DNA from: Pyricularia pennisetigena | Lineage: Eukaryota; Ascomycota; Sordariomycetes; Magnaporthales; Pyriculariaceae | Direction of reading: 5' to 3' | Length of the DNA: 64,000 bases | Assembly (NCBI RefSeq): GCF_004337985.1 | Contig: NC_043740.1 | Span: 2,827,616-2,891,615 of the forward strand | Program-made: the position numbers and the translations under genes | Notes under the pieces: model-generated | What the model saw: only the letters and a program-made list of their open reading frames with translations | Told to the model about the DNA's origin: nothing | Database searches by the model: none | Shown: positions 13,179 through 23,856 of the stretch, piece after piece | How positions within the stretch are numbered: the first letter of the stretch is position 1 | How the letters are laid out: each line of letters starts with the position of its first letter

Positions 13179-13899
13179 GGAGGAGTTTGAGGCTGGAGAG
13201 ACGAGAAAATACAAGGAAATGGAAGCTTACACGTGTAGTGATGGCAAGGGGTAGACAAAACGCGCTCATGCGACGCGTCAAATAAAAGTTACAGTTAGCA
13301 AATCATATGCTTCGTCTGGGCGTTTTTGGGACGTTGCAATGAGACTGAGCAAATAATGGGTCAGCGGAGATGGCATCTAGGTACAAATACAACCTAAGCT
13401 TTCCATGCTAGATAATGCTGCAACACAAGCCGTATATCTGATATATTATATCCACCATTGTTATTAAATTTCATAACAAAACATGCGAAGTACGCTGGAA
13501 TGTGCATGAAACTTAGATAAAGTTTACAAAAAGAGCAGTCAATGACGCAATGTTTACCTAAGGTAAGTAGGTAGGTACCCCTGTGGTTCGAGCGCAGCGC
13601 ACAGCCATTCTGCACGCACCGGTCTTCTCGGAGCGGCATTCATATGAACGCCGATTACCTAACTAGGCAGGGGAGCGACACGGTCAGGAAAACAATGCAA
13701 CACAGCTCATGCTACTTGACTGCGAACGAAGACGAACTAACTTCTGTAAACTGAACTGATATACTGCAAACTATCTGATCTTCTATTGAGCTGCCGCAAT
13801 TCTACATAGGTATACAATGGGAAAGTGATTATTAGGCGTATGCTCGATTTGAAGTCATAATTTAATTCTACACCGAAAGTTGACCCAACAGCTTACAAC
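13179..13899. other. Intergenic: P5B ATPase 3' flank and methyltransferase promoter
   Basis: 721 bp between two plus-strand genes. It contains AT-rich sequence and the cluster TTTACCTAAGGTAAGTAGGTAGGTACC near 13554-13580. No gene was seen. Confidence 0.6.
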
Positions 13900-15206
13900 A
13901 TGAACTACGGTGAGCGAGGCGAGGCACCTTTGATTTTCTCGTGAAAATAACAATATGAAGAACCAACGCTGACTCTAATACACAAACAAAATGGCACACG
14001 CACGCAGACTGGATTCTAGATGGCGGCTACCTGCCGCACGCCGTGATCCGTGTCGGCATCCGGCGTCAGTTGGCCGCGCGCATCGCCATGTCGACCACCA
14101 CGTCGCTCGAGGCCGACTACGAGCGCAAGATGCGCTACATTGAGCTGCTGCGGACGCGGCCCATCGCCGTGGAGACGGCGACGGCCAACTCGCAGCACTA
14201 CGAGGTCGGCACCGGCGTGCTGGCCGCCTGCCTGGGCCCGCGCATGAAGTACTCGGCTTGCCTGTACCCCAAGGGAGGCGAGACCCTTGCGCAGGCAGAA
14301 GTCGCCATGCTAAGGACGTACCTCGAAAAGGCCCAGCTGGAGGATGGCATGGACATACTCGACCTCGGGTGTGGCTGGGGCTCCGGTGCGCTCTTCTTCG
14401 CCGAGATGCTGCCCGGCGCGAGGATCACGGCGTTTTCCAACTCGAGGACCCAGAAGGAGTATATCGACTCCAAGGCACAGGAGAAGGGTCTCACAAACTT
14501 AAAGGTCATCACGGGCAATATTGCCGATTATGAGTTTGAACACAACACTTTCGACAGGGTGGTGTCCATCGAAGTAGGTTTGGGAGTTCCCTACCCTCTA
14601 GAGCTTGAAGGGACGGCTAGGTTGACGATTTTACTAGATGTTTGAGCACATGAAGAACTATGAGTTGCTGATGGCCAAGGTCTCTCGAGCCCTCAGGCCC
14701 GGTGGAAAGCTATTTGTCCACATTTTTGCCCACAAAGACAGCCCCTATGACTTTGAAGAAGGCTGGATGTCCACGCACTTCTTTACTGGCGGTACCATGC
14801 CATCGGCAGACTTGCTTCTTTATTTCCAGCGCGAGATGAAGATCGAGAAACAGTGGTGGGTGAATGGCAAGCATTATTCGAAAACCTGCGAGGTAAGACC
14901 CCAAAAAGAAGAAAGAAAACTTTAGGATTGACCCTTAGTATCTAGAATCCTTGTGCTAAATGTTTCCCTCATAATAATTAGGATTGGCTGGCCAAGATGA
15001 TCAAGAACAAGAAGGAGATATGGCCTCACCTTGTGGAAACTTACGGAGAGGCAGATGCTGCGACTTGGTATAACAGGTGGCAGATATTCTACATGGCATG
15101 CTCAGAGCTGTTCAACTATGAGAATGGAGATACTTGGGGAGTAGCGCACTACCTCTTTGAGAATGTAAAGCTTACAGAGGCTAAGAAGGCGGGGGATCCG
15201 GAGTAG
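13900..15206 (+). CDS. SAM-dependent methyltransferase, cyclopropane-fatty-acid-synthase family
   Basis: Class I methyltransferase of the CFA synthase/coclaurine N-methyltransferase-like superfamily; the substrate cannot be told from sequence. Four exons: 13900-13909, 14008-14573, 14638-14892 and 14982-15206, giving 351 residues. The first coding exon is only 10 nt (Met-Asn-Tyr plus one base). It joins to [20 protein letters not shown], which resembles the family N-terminus, and the intron has a GTGAGC donor, a CTGAC branch-like box and a CAG acceptor. The SAM-binding motif I is [11 protein letters not shown] near residue 122, followed by the post-I segment [14 protein letters not shown]. The exon 2/3 joint gives [16 protein letters not shown], as in CFA-type enzymes. 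The start of exon 2 is very GC-rich. The bacterial homologue methylates unsaturated phospholipid acyl chains; some eukaryotic relatives methylate amines. Confidence 0.87.
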
Positions 15207-15428
15207 TAGCGGCGCATCAAGGTTAAGCACTGCTGATTTAAACGCATGAAAAATGCAAAGGAAACTGAATTCGATTTGCCCTGCTAAGCGGACAAACTCT
15301 CTATACGTATGCGCAACGTTGTCTGTTCTGTGCCATATCTCGCCCTCCCTGGTAAACTCCAACTGCAACCTTGTCGCGGGACAATTGATGCTGTAATGCT
15401 GGTGTGCTTTTTCTCTATGCCTTTCCAT

Positions 15429-15830
15429 TCAGTGGTCCCAAGGGTGCTTCCAACCCAGCAATACAGGGCCTGTCGAATCCAAGTCAGTACCAATAATACC
15501 GCGAAAAGGTTCGGCCGCATCGAGTTTGACTGCGAGAAAGTTGGGGAATCCAAGGGGTAATTACCGTCCTTCTTTGCCCTGTACATCAACTATTCGACAA
15601 CATGCAAAGTTAGTCTAGATATCTATCATCCTCCAGTACCCAAAGCTTGCGGGGAAAAGCGACCAGTCAAGCCAACAGACGTGACGTACAAAAAACCACA
15701 TGCTAGCACTCAGCGCTGTGCCGGCGAATCTGTAGATGAAAGGCGCGCGGTAGGGGCCACGGGCCTTGAAGATGCCCGGTCCGATCTGCTGCGCGTTGGG
15801 CGGGAGGCGACCGCCTGTCGGGCCGGCCAT
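15429..15830 (-). CDS. Small single-TM complex I accessory subunit, NDUFB2 (AGGG)-like
   Basis: A 68-residue protein from three exons: 15830-15690, 15589-15565 and 15469-15429, with introns of 100 and 95 nt. The middle exon is only 25 nt and encodes LMYRAKKD plus one base. The N-terminus is Gly/Pro/Arg-rich (MAGPTGGRLPPNAQQIGPG). One hydrophobic segment (about 38-50, ALSASMWFFLMY) is followed by RAKKDGPVLLGWKHPWDH at the C-terminus. The SA-MWF-then-basic layout resembles NDUFB2 of mitochondrial respiratory complex I, a membrane-arm accessory subunit. I assign it by recalled resemblance, so the exact subunit is less certain than the gene itself. It converges with the methyltransferase gene (222 bp) and diverges from BUR1. 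Confidence 0.75.
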
Positions 15831-16518
15831 CGTTGCGACTTGTGCGTGGTTTCTGGTGGTAATTGAGTTCGTAGGGTCAATTGGTCGTTATCGAAGGTTT
15901 TTCGGCGGGAGTGCAATTGGCTATGGCGGACACCGCAACGGGGAAGGGAACAGTATCGGGTCGATTGGGAATTGAATGATTGACGTTCGTCGGCTTCGAG
16001 CGGGACGAAGCTAAGCTTCACTGCATTTTGCGCCTCAACAGTGAGGCGCTGAGATGTGGCTGCAAAAGTGCTGATATGGAAGAAACACTGTACTTACAGG
16101 CGTTGTGCAGCCTGCTCCACTAACAATTTGGTCTGTGCCAAGCAATAGTATACTGTACTACTTCCTCTCCACTTCCAACCCACCCTTACAAAGTCCCAAT
16201 TGATCCAACTTAAAGCCCGGATGGTCGTCATCACAGGGATTTTGATCTTCACAGGTACGCGCATCAGCAAAAAAGTACAGCACTCACACGCTTCGACCAG
16301 CTACATCTGTCAGGCATGATTTTTCATTCGCGAAAAACATCCTTTGACCCTTTGAGCCAGGCTTGCACTGCCTAGGATAAGATACTCGCGACGATTCCGC
16401 CCGCGAACGGGTCAAGCTTTCTATCATCCCATCACCAAACAGCACTTGTATAGGTACCAGCGGGCATTCTCCTATTGAACTCGCGACCATCGCGCACAAC
16501 CCATCGGCCCGCGCGACC
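15831..16518. promoter_or_regulatory. Bidirectional promoter region, complex I subunit / BUR1
   Basis: 688 bp between two head-to-head genes. No coding exon was seen. The BUR1-proximal half is rich in short C/T stretches. Specific factor sites were not identified. Confidence 0.5.
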
Positions 16519-18479
16519 ATGACCACTCCCGGCGACACTCGGGAAGAGGCATCTGCTGTCCTCTCACCACGATCGTTCGCATTAAAACACATGCGGCCAA
16601 AGAGCTCCTTCCTGGGATGCGCCAAAATAGCGGAATATGAAGTCCTAGGAAAGCTGGGAGAGGGAACTTTTGGCGAGGTGCACAAGGCCAGATCGAAGAA
16701 GACTGGGGCAATCGTCGCGCTGAAGAAGATCATCATGCACAACGAGAAAGATGGCGTATGTTTTATCCATTATTGGCCGGCAGCAATGCGATCATCCGCT
16801 TCGGCCCTGGAAGAGAAAAAATCCACTGCTAACATGATGCCACCTGCAGTTCCCAATCACTGCCCTCCGAGAAATCAAGCTACTCAAGTTGCTATCGCAC
16901 CCCAATGTGCTGAGGTTGGAGGACATGGCTGTTGAGCACCCTCAAAACAGATGTGAGTAGCTTCCTGTCCGTAGCTGCCTATCCGAGCGGCCTGGCAGGG
17001 CCATCGGCTGACGACTACACACTACTCTAGCCGACAAACGCAAACGACCGATCATGCACATGGTTTTCCCCTACATGGACCATGATCTCTCGGGCCTTCT
17101 GGACAACCCCTCTGTCAAGTTCACCGAGGCACACATCAAATGCTATCTTATACAACTATTGGAGGGTCTGAGATACCTTCACGAGAACAAAATTCTTCAT
17201 CGCGACATGAAAGCAGCCAACTTATTGATTAACAACAAGGGCATCCTGCAGATTGCGGATTTCGGACTGGCGAGACATTACGACGGTCCAGTTCCGCAAC
17301 CTGGGCGTGGTGGAGGCGAAGGCACGAGGAATTACACTAGCCTGGTGGTGACTCGCTGGTATAGGCCTCCAGAGCTGCTCCTACACCTAAAGGCCTACAC
17401 GACAGCAATAGACATGTGGGGAGTTGGGTAAGTCTGCGCAGGTGCCATGAGTGACCATGTGCGGACCAAGGCTAACGTGCTCTGCTTCCAGATGTGTCTT
17501 TGGCGAGATGCTGACCGGAAAGCCCATCCTCTCTGGCGAAAGCGACGGGCACCAGCTCGAGCTTATTTGGGATCTTTGTGGCACTCCAACAGAGGACACG
17601 ATGCCGGGCTGGAGGAAACTGCCAGGAGCTGAGGCGATGCAGCCCAAGTCACGCCCTGGTAACCTATCTCAACGATTCAGGGAGTAAGTTTAGATGGCCT
17701 ACTGCGACGTACTGAATCCTTTACTGACGAACTTCTCTAGGCACGGCCAAATGGCTGTCTCGCTACTGAAGGAGCTGTTGAAGCTCGATTGGAAGTCAAG
17801 GATCAACGCAATAGATGCTTTGCAACATCCTTATTTCCGAACTGCCCCTATGCCGTCAAAGCCTGAGGATATTCCCACGTTTGAAGACAGTCACGAGCTC
17901 GACAGGAGAAGATATCATGATCGTCCTCCCAAGGCACTACCCCCTGCTCCCAAGGGAGGCGCAGTCGGGCGAGGGCCGATGGATGGGCCAGGCCCTAACC
18001 ATGGATACCAAAGCGGTGATTACGGGGGCCGGAACGGTGCTAACGGTGGCCGCTACCCTCCGCCTCACCGAGGAGCACCCAATGGCGAGCCTGAACGCAG
18101 ACAGCCGGCATGGTCCAAGGACAGGAATCTTGGTTTGCCACCTCGACCCCCACCACCTGCAGGCTCTCATAATGGCATGGACAACAGCTCTCGGGATGTG
18201 CCTCCTCCCCGGAGCAGAGGAAATGACCGCGCTGGTGGCGGCGGGCGAGCCGACGTTGACACATATATCCCCAGCTACAGCGGCGGTGGAAGGAGGGACG
18301 ATAGGATGCCGCCGCGGGACGATAGAAGGCGCCGCGATGACCGGGACGACAGAAGATATGACCGAGATCGTGCATATGACGATCGAGGCCGCAGCAGCAG
18401 GACAAGAAGTCGGTCGCCTATACGAGATCGTGATAGAGATCGCGAGAGAGATCGCGACCGCGATCTTTACCGGAGATAG
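16519..18479 (+). CDS. BUR1: Cyclin-dependent kinase BUR1/SGV1 (CDK9 class)
   Basis: Nuclear kinase that supports RNA polymerase II elongation by phosphorylating Spt5 and the polymerase CTD linker/tail. Five exons: 16519-16755, 16850-16952, 17031-17427, 17492-17683 and 17741-18479, giving 555 residues. The Gly loop is GEGTFGEV near residue 50 and the ATP Lys is in VALKK. The cyclin-binding helix is [10 protein letters not shown], created exactly at the exon 1/2 joint; PITALRE is the CDK9 hallmark. The catalytic loop is HRDMKAAN, then [10 protein letters not shown] and [17 protein letters not shown]-like DLSGLLDNP and the post-kinase HELDRRRY match Bur1 rather than Ctk1. The C-terminal ~180 residues are Pro/Gly/Arg-rich and end in alternating Arg-Asp and Arg-Ser repeats. 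These charged repeats are typical of nuclear RNA-linked kinases. Confidence 0.93.
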
Positions 18480-19278
18480 TGTCCACCAGGAAAGGCGCCA
18501 AGATTCCCAAGATAGCATCAGGATTGTCTCCAGCCAGAATTGCCTCAGCGGGAAAGAGGCTCTCATTATGGTTTCTATAAATCCATAACGAATTCGGCAC
18601 ATTGCTATGGTTCGGACTATGACTACGACACACCTTGCTTCGAAACCCGGAGCGAAATATGGGCTCATCAGAAAACCAAAACTAACGAACACTTTGGTTT
18701 GGATGGCAGTGTCGAACACAAAGGCGGTCTTCAGCTAGACCTAGAAGACCTTTTACCTCAATCCTTGATCGTTGAGCTTTTTCCAGAATTTCCAAGCTTA
18801 AGCTTTGACTGCGACCCGTGCTCTTCCGAATCCACACGCGATCACAAACAAACACACCATTTAACTGATGGACCGAAGGTTCGGCATGTTCCCAACATCA
18901 GTTTTCATTAGATCAACCAAGAGACCAATATGATATGGCTGAGCCTCTGTTTGGATTTTGCTCATTCTCATCATTCTGCAAGGCGAGGCAAGAGGCTGGT
19001 ACCATCAGTACGCGGTATCGACAGAGCGACTTGTCTTTTTTTTTTTTCTTCATTCACAGCCCCCGGATGACCATGCCCTTACGAACTCTTGATTATCTTG
19101 CCGATTGATTGCAAGGAGTCGGCAATAACGCAGATATTATTGAACAAGACCCAGGGCGAGTGTACGCTGCACGCTGTATAATATAATTATCGTATAGCCA
19201 GCCCAATACTGGAGGCGGGTTTCCATTCCTACAGAATCTCCGTGTTTTTTCTTTCGTGTTTGTAACCCACTAAGTACA
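18480..19278. other. Convergent intergenic region
   Basis: 799 bp between the 3' ends of BUR1 (+) and the membrane-protein gene (-). It contains a T-rich run near 19036-19047. Nothing gene-like was seen. Confidence 0.6.
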
Positions 19279-20144
19279 TTAGTCACCTCCTGAGGTGTCG
19301 TCCTCCTCTTCTTCTAGAATAATCGACTGCAGTAATGGCATTCTTCGCGAGTGTTCGCTGTGCAGGCCTCGATTTGTGATACGGTCGATGATCTGCCAGT
19401 CGATATCTGACGAGAGACTGCCGCTGTAGTAATCGCTGGCCCGCTTGATGGTGGGCGTTTGCTGCGCTGTCGGACTAGTTGCCTCCGACATGGCCAGTTT
19501 CTGCTTCTCCTTCTTCTGTCGCTGGGCCTCGGTTTGTTTGAGGGAGGGAGCGCTCTCCTTGTCCAATTGCAGAACGGAGACAAACACTTGCGATGACAGC
19601 TTGATCGAGAGGCCAGCGACGATACCGACAAAGGCGGCAGAACCAAACTGGTATGATCGGTTAGTAGGTTGCATCAAAGCGGGCCATCCAGCGTTGTTAC
19701 ATGATATAGTACAATGGAGCATGGGGAGAGGGGCGGAGTTATAAACTAACATAAATATAAAGAGGCTATTTTGTTACCCAGTAGTATGAATTAGTAAAAA
19801 GTCTCTCGATATCATAGCCAAGGTCTCGAGGAACCTAGGCTTCTTGCAAGGAAGACAGATGGCCGACTGACCTGCAGCTTTGGCAAAAGAGAGACCATGT
19901 ACCAGGCCGGCGACAGAACATATGCTGTGGTGTACAACATAGGCGACAGTAAAACAAACACAACCCTCCAGAGCCAGTTGACGGGTATCAAAGAGAAGCG
20001 CAAAAGGGCCACGGTGGCGGCGGCCATGGTCGAGACGAGCGACAGCATTGTGGTGATGGTGACCATGACGACGCTGGACGCCGACCTCACCAGCGACGGC
20101 ATGTACCCCAAGGCCTCTAGCGTCCTGGGCGAGACCAAGTCCAT
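19279..20144 (-). CDS. Unrecognised fungal membrane protein
   Basis: I do not recognise this family. The best model has three exons: 20144-19872, 19834-19778 and 19647-19279, giving about 232 residues. The start MDLVSPRTLEALGYMPSL is the first ATG; the frame continues upstream without one. There are two or three hydrophobic segments: about 24-50 (VVMVTITTMLSLVST), 55-85 (WLWRVVFVLLSPMLYTTAYV) and FGSAAFVGIVAGLSIKL after the last splice. A Lys/Glu/Gln-rich cytosolic stretch follows (QRQKKEKQKLAMSEA), and the tail is acidic. The middle exon (PRDLGYDIERLFTNSYYW) is strongly protein-like and in frame with FGSAAFVG. The last intron has a perfect CTACTAAC box. The weak point is the first intron, only 37 nt as drawn; an upstream GTCTCT donor (61 nt) is an alternative that would drop VSLLPKLQ. 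Confidence 0.7.
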
Positions 20145-21903
20145 AACTGCTGTAAGGAGGAGTCTCAATTGAGACGCTGGGGGTGGTGGTTTGTGGGGAA
20201 ATGGACACCAAAGGCGTTGAATTGATGGTAATTCTGGTTAATTTAATTTTTTTTCTCTCTTTAATAATATCTGGCGAAAATTCAAGGTCAGAAAGAATGC
20301 ATCATCATCGTCACTAGGTTAATTAGGTAGCGCCAGGCGAGGTACCTTAAAGGTAGGATTGTTGAACTCAATGGCTAGAACCCCTGCTTACGCGATGCGC
20401 CTTTTGACGTGAGACTTGGGGGCTTGGGGTCCACGCCCATTATGGATGGCTGATATGCCGTGTCCCTTAGGCCTAAACAGGCTAGCCTGCAAATTAATGG
20501 CGGCGTACCGATAGCGGGTTATTTCTTCAAATAAATGTTGTGGTGTTTGTTGCACGGAGTTTTACGGTGCAGAACTGAGGGGGTTGTTGTTGAAATAATT
20601 TCGAGCGATTAAGCGGCATATTGTACAAACTAGAATCAGTCGTATAAAAACTGATGATGGAAACGCGACTTGATTTGGTTGTCTGGATGTTGCGACCAAG
20701 GTCTCGTGACCTCTTGTCAAAAGCTGAGTTTGCTAGGTAGAAGCTTGGAATGACGGAACATTTACTCCATACTTCATAGAAGCACAGTGTAATTTGGGGT
20801 GGGCAGTGGCTGGCAGGCCTCCAGCGGAAAAGATCAGACTGAACACTTGTATTTTCCTCGCGTTTAGTTGATTATCTCTATATCGACCCTGACCAGATAT
20901 GCCCGGTGGGTACAGCTATGTCTACAAGCCTGCTATTGTGTGATAAAAATGTACAAGGAAGGATAGTTTGGGTAAGGTAAGGTACCTAAGTCGGACAAAC
21001 CATGGGGTTCGTTACAGTGTCCACAGGAAAACTTGGCACTATCATCTCTTGTCGGATCTTAAAGTCTACTTTGTAAGCTCCGTAGCTTCTGCTTTTGTTA
21101 ATTGAGTGGAAGCCCGTTCTTTCCAGGCCAGGAACAATGAAACTTCTGAGGACTCAAGGGCGACCCACATGGTTCCCGTAACCATCCTCCCAATCGCTCT
21201 TTGGCCGAGAGTCTACGTGGAGGTAGATAACCTGGGTTAGGCAAGGCAGAGACAGTCTATCCAGTTAGTCTAGTACTTGCTAAAAAATTACAACAAATTG
21301 CGAGCTTCCTTTTGGAAATAGTTTGTGCTACCTACCTCCTGCATTGCCCACTCCACTCCGCCGCCCGCACCCGTCTGCTCAGCAGATGCGACTGGTCCGG
21401 TCCATCTCAAGCAAAGCGATTACTGCCCGTCACACATCTCACCTCATTAAACACCCGCCTTGCTTAAACGCCAGAGCGAGGTTTGCTCCAATCTATATTG
21501 CTGGCGCAACCGCATCGCGAAACAATTATTCGCAGGTTCGACCTTCATTTTCAACAAACACAGCTAGACAACACATCCAGGCTTGCTTTTTCCCTGCAGA
21601 GAAACTAGCCCAGAACACGCAGCCATTCATCGACTACCGGCAACTAAGGCCTAGAACCCGCCCGCCACTTGCACCTGACCTCTGGTAGAGACGCGGTTCC
21701 CCCAATCAACGATCACCCACCATACCCTTGCCGATAGGTCACAAGTTTCATCTCGCTTCGGGGTTGACCTCTGTTGCGCTGTACTGTCACTGCAACAGGG
21801 GCTGGGAGCCGCGTCCCCTCCCCGCCTCTTTCCGCTAGGCACGAAAGACACCCGCCCCCACTACTACAAGCCCGATTGTATCTGCAAAGGTGCCTGGCCA
21901 AAA
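20145..21903. promoter_or_regulatory. Divergent intergenic region, membrane-protein gene / AMPK beta
   Basis: 1.76 kb of head-to-head upstream DNA. It contains repeated AGGTACCTTAAAGGTAGG-like words (20311-20360 and 20960-20990). The 3' part (about 21330-21900) is a pyrimidine-rich stretch that reads like a long 5' leader for the AMPK beta gene. The open frame near 21323-21688 is compositionally leader-like and was not called as a gene. Confidence 0.5.
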
Positions 21904-23399
21904 ATGGGCAATCAAACCTCCGCCCAGCGACAAGCCGGGGCCTCGGGACCATCGTCGTCCGCCGCATCGGCTCAAGCCTCGGCGACGGGTAGCGATCCTC
22001 CCACCCGCTCGCATTCTAGGCGCGATTCGAAGCATCCCATCCCCGTCCAGAATCAACGCGCCGCTGCCCCGCCGGAGCAGTCTTCAGCTCAAGCCCAAGG
22101 TTCCACCACAGTGCCCCCGCGATCGCAACAATATCCTCTCGGTGTCCCCTCGCCCTCGTCCAGCGTGTCCAGGTCGACCGAGTTACCCTCCCGCCCGTTG
22201 CAGACAGGGCCGGCTGACGGGCCTAGCAAGCCCGTCGCCGTGCCGAACGCTTCGCAGGCGCAACAGAACCACCAGCCACATAAAGCACACATACCAGGCG
22301 AATCTGCGCCAGGCGAAGGCGCGGGGTCCGAGGCTCTCGAGACCCCGGAGGCTGCCATGGTTCCCACCAGCAGCATGTCAGACTTGTCGTACATAACGCG
22401 CCCGCCACGGCTGCCGTTGCCCATTGAGGAGGAGATCCACACACCTGGATCGCCCATAATATCACCAAATGAGAATGTTCCCGGCTCCCCCACAGGTGCC
22501 GTCGAGACTCTCGACTCGGAGGAGACTCTGAACCGCAAGTCCTCTGCATTGAGCTCGGGTACCTACAACCATGAAGCTGAAGAAGAAGACGAGGGCGGCG
22601 ATGAGCTCAGTGTCGACAAGACCAGACCTACTGTGCCTTTCCGCCTCGAGTGGCCGCATGGAGGCGAGAAAGTCTACGTTACAGGCACGATCTTCCAGTG
22701 GAACCGCAAACATCGATTGCATCCAGTCGAGGGCAAGCCCGGCCACTTTGCCGCAACGATCAACATCCTCCCCGGAACCCACCACGTTAGATTTTTGGTG
22801 GACGGGCAGATGCAGACATCCACGGAATTGCCTGTCACGGTGGATTTTGGTAACAATCTCGTGAACTATATCGAGGTCAGCGTGGCCGAGCCAACCCCTT
22901 CAGGAACTGTTCAGCCGGATGCACCCGAAAAGAAGGTTCCGCAGCAAGAACTCGCAGGCTCAAGGGGACCCTCACAAATAGATGAGAAAACCGTGCGCTA
23001 CAAGGAGGTCGATCCGAAGGAAGTGTTTGAGCATGAGATTCCAACCTACCTGGTAGATTTCGATCAGCCAGAAGATTCACATGCGTACCACTTGTCAGTT
23101 GGTGCTATAGAAAAGCTACCTCCGGCGCCTGCTCTTCCTGGCTTCCTCAGCAAGCCTATCCTGAACGCGGCAGTTCTGATCAAGGACGACAACAGTGTGC
23201 TCAACATGCCGAACCACACAGTGTTGAACCACCTTGCCACTTCAAGCATCAAGAACAACATCTTGGCCGTGTCGGCAACGACGAGGTACAAGAGCAAAGT
23301 ATGTTGGCCGAGTGTTCTCCTTTCTGTTGTCGATTTACTAACTCAAGGACTTAGTACGTCACCACCATCATCTACAAGCCAACAGGTCAAGATGGCTGA
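21904..23399 (+). CDS. GAL83/SIP2: AMPK/SNF1 complex beta subunit (Sip2/Gal83 type)
   Basis: Scaffold subunit of the SNF1/AMPK energy-sensing kinase, tying the catalytic alpha to the gamma subunit and helping set localisation. Two exons: 21904-23298 and 23355-23399, with a 56-nt intron; 479 residues. It begins MGNQTSAQ, a good N-myristoylation signal (Gly2, Ser/Thr at position 6), as in yeast Sip2. Residues ~10-235 are a Ser/Pro/Gln-rich disordered region. A CBM48 glycogen-binding module runs about 240-325 (RLEWPHGGEKVYVTGTIFQW ... HHVRFLVDGQ). The C-terminal ASC domain starts about 365 (PTYLVDFDQPED, LPPAPALPGFLSKPILN, then PNHTVLNHLATSSIK). The second exon supplies the terminal strand YVTTIIYKPTGQDG; without splicing the ASC domain would lack it. 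Confidence 0.95.
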
Positions 23400-23856
23400 G
23401 CAGGTCTTTGGGCTCGCTGAACTATGAAGGATACAGAAACATACATGTCACTATTGGATGGGCATGTTGAAGACACCGGGGCCCTAACAACTGGATCTAG
23501 TGGCCATCAGGTTCTTGGTCGGTACAATACATATCACTTCTCGTAAACGATAACATGAGGTTGATAGTGGAAAATGCCCTCTAACATGATAGGGCTCGAT
23601 ACGCTCTTCTCTGCCACATGGTGTGCGCTTTTATTTGTGTGACATGTTCAAGTCAGTGGCTATGGATGATGGGCCTGAAGGCACCATGGTATACTAGCAG
23701 CAGCATGTCGTTCCGCTTCATCGAAAGTGGAAAACTATAAACTCATAACAAGAAGGGTATTACTTATATTCAGGCGGCCCGTGAATGGGTCATCCCAATT
23801 GACTAGGGGAATGATATCGTCCGACTAAATCCCATTGTACGAAGACTCTCTAACGA
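23400..23856. other. Convergent intergenic region
   Basis: 457 bp between the 3' ends of the AMPK beta and KAE1 genes. No further feature was seen. Confidence 0.6.

Noticed and set aside
17937..18719. 260-codon antisense frame across the BUR1 C-terminus
   Set aside because: It overlaps the repetitive Arg/Asp-coding region; its Ile/Val/Ser-rich product is a by-product of those repeats.
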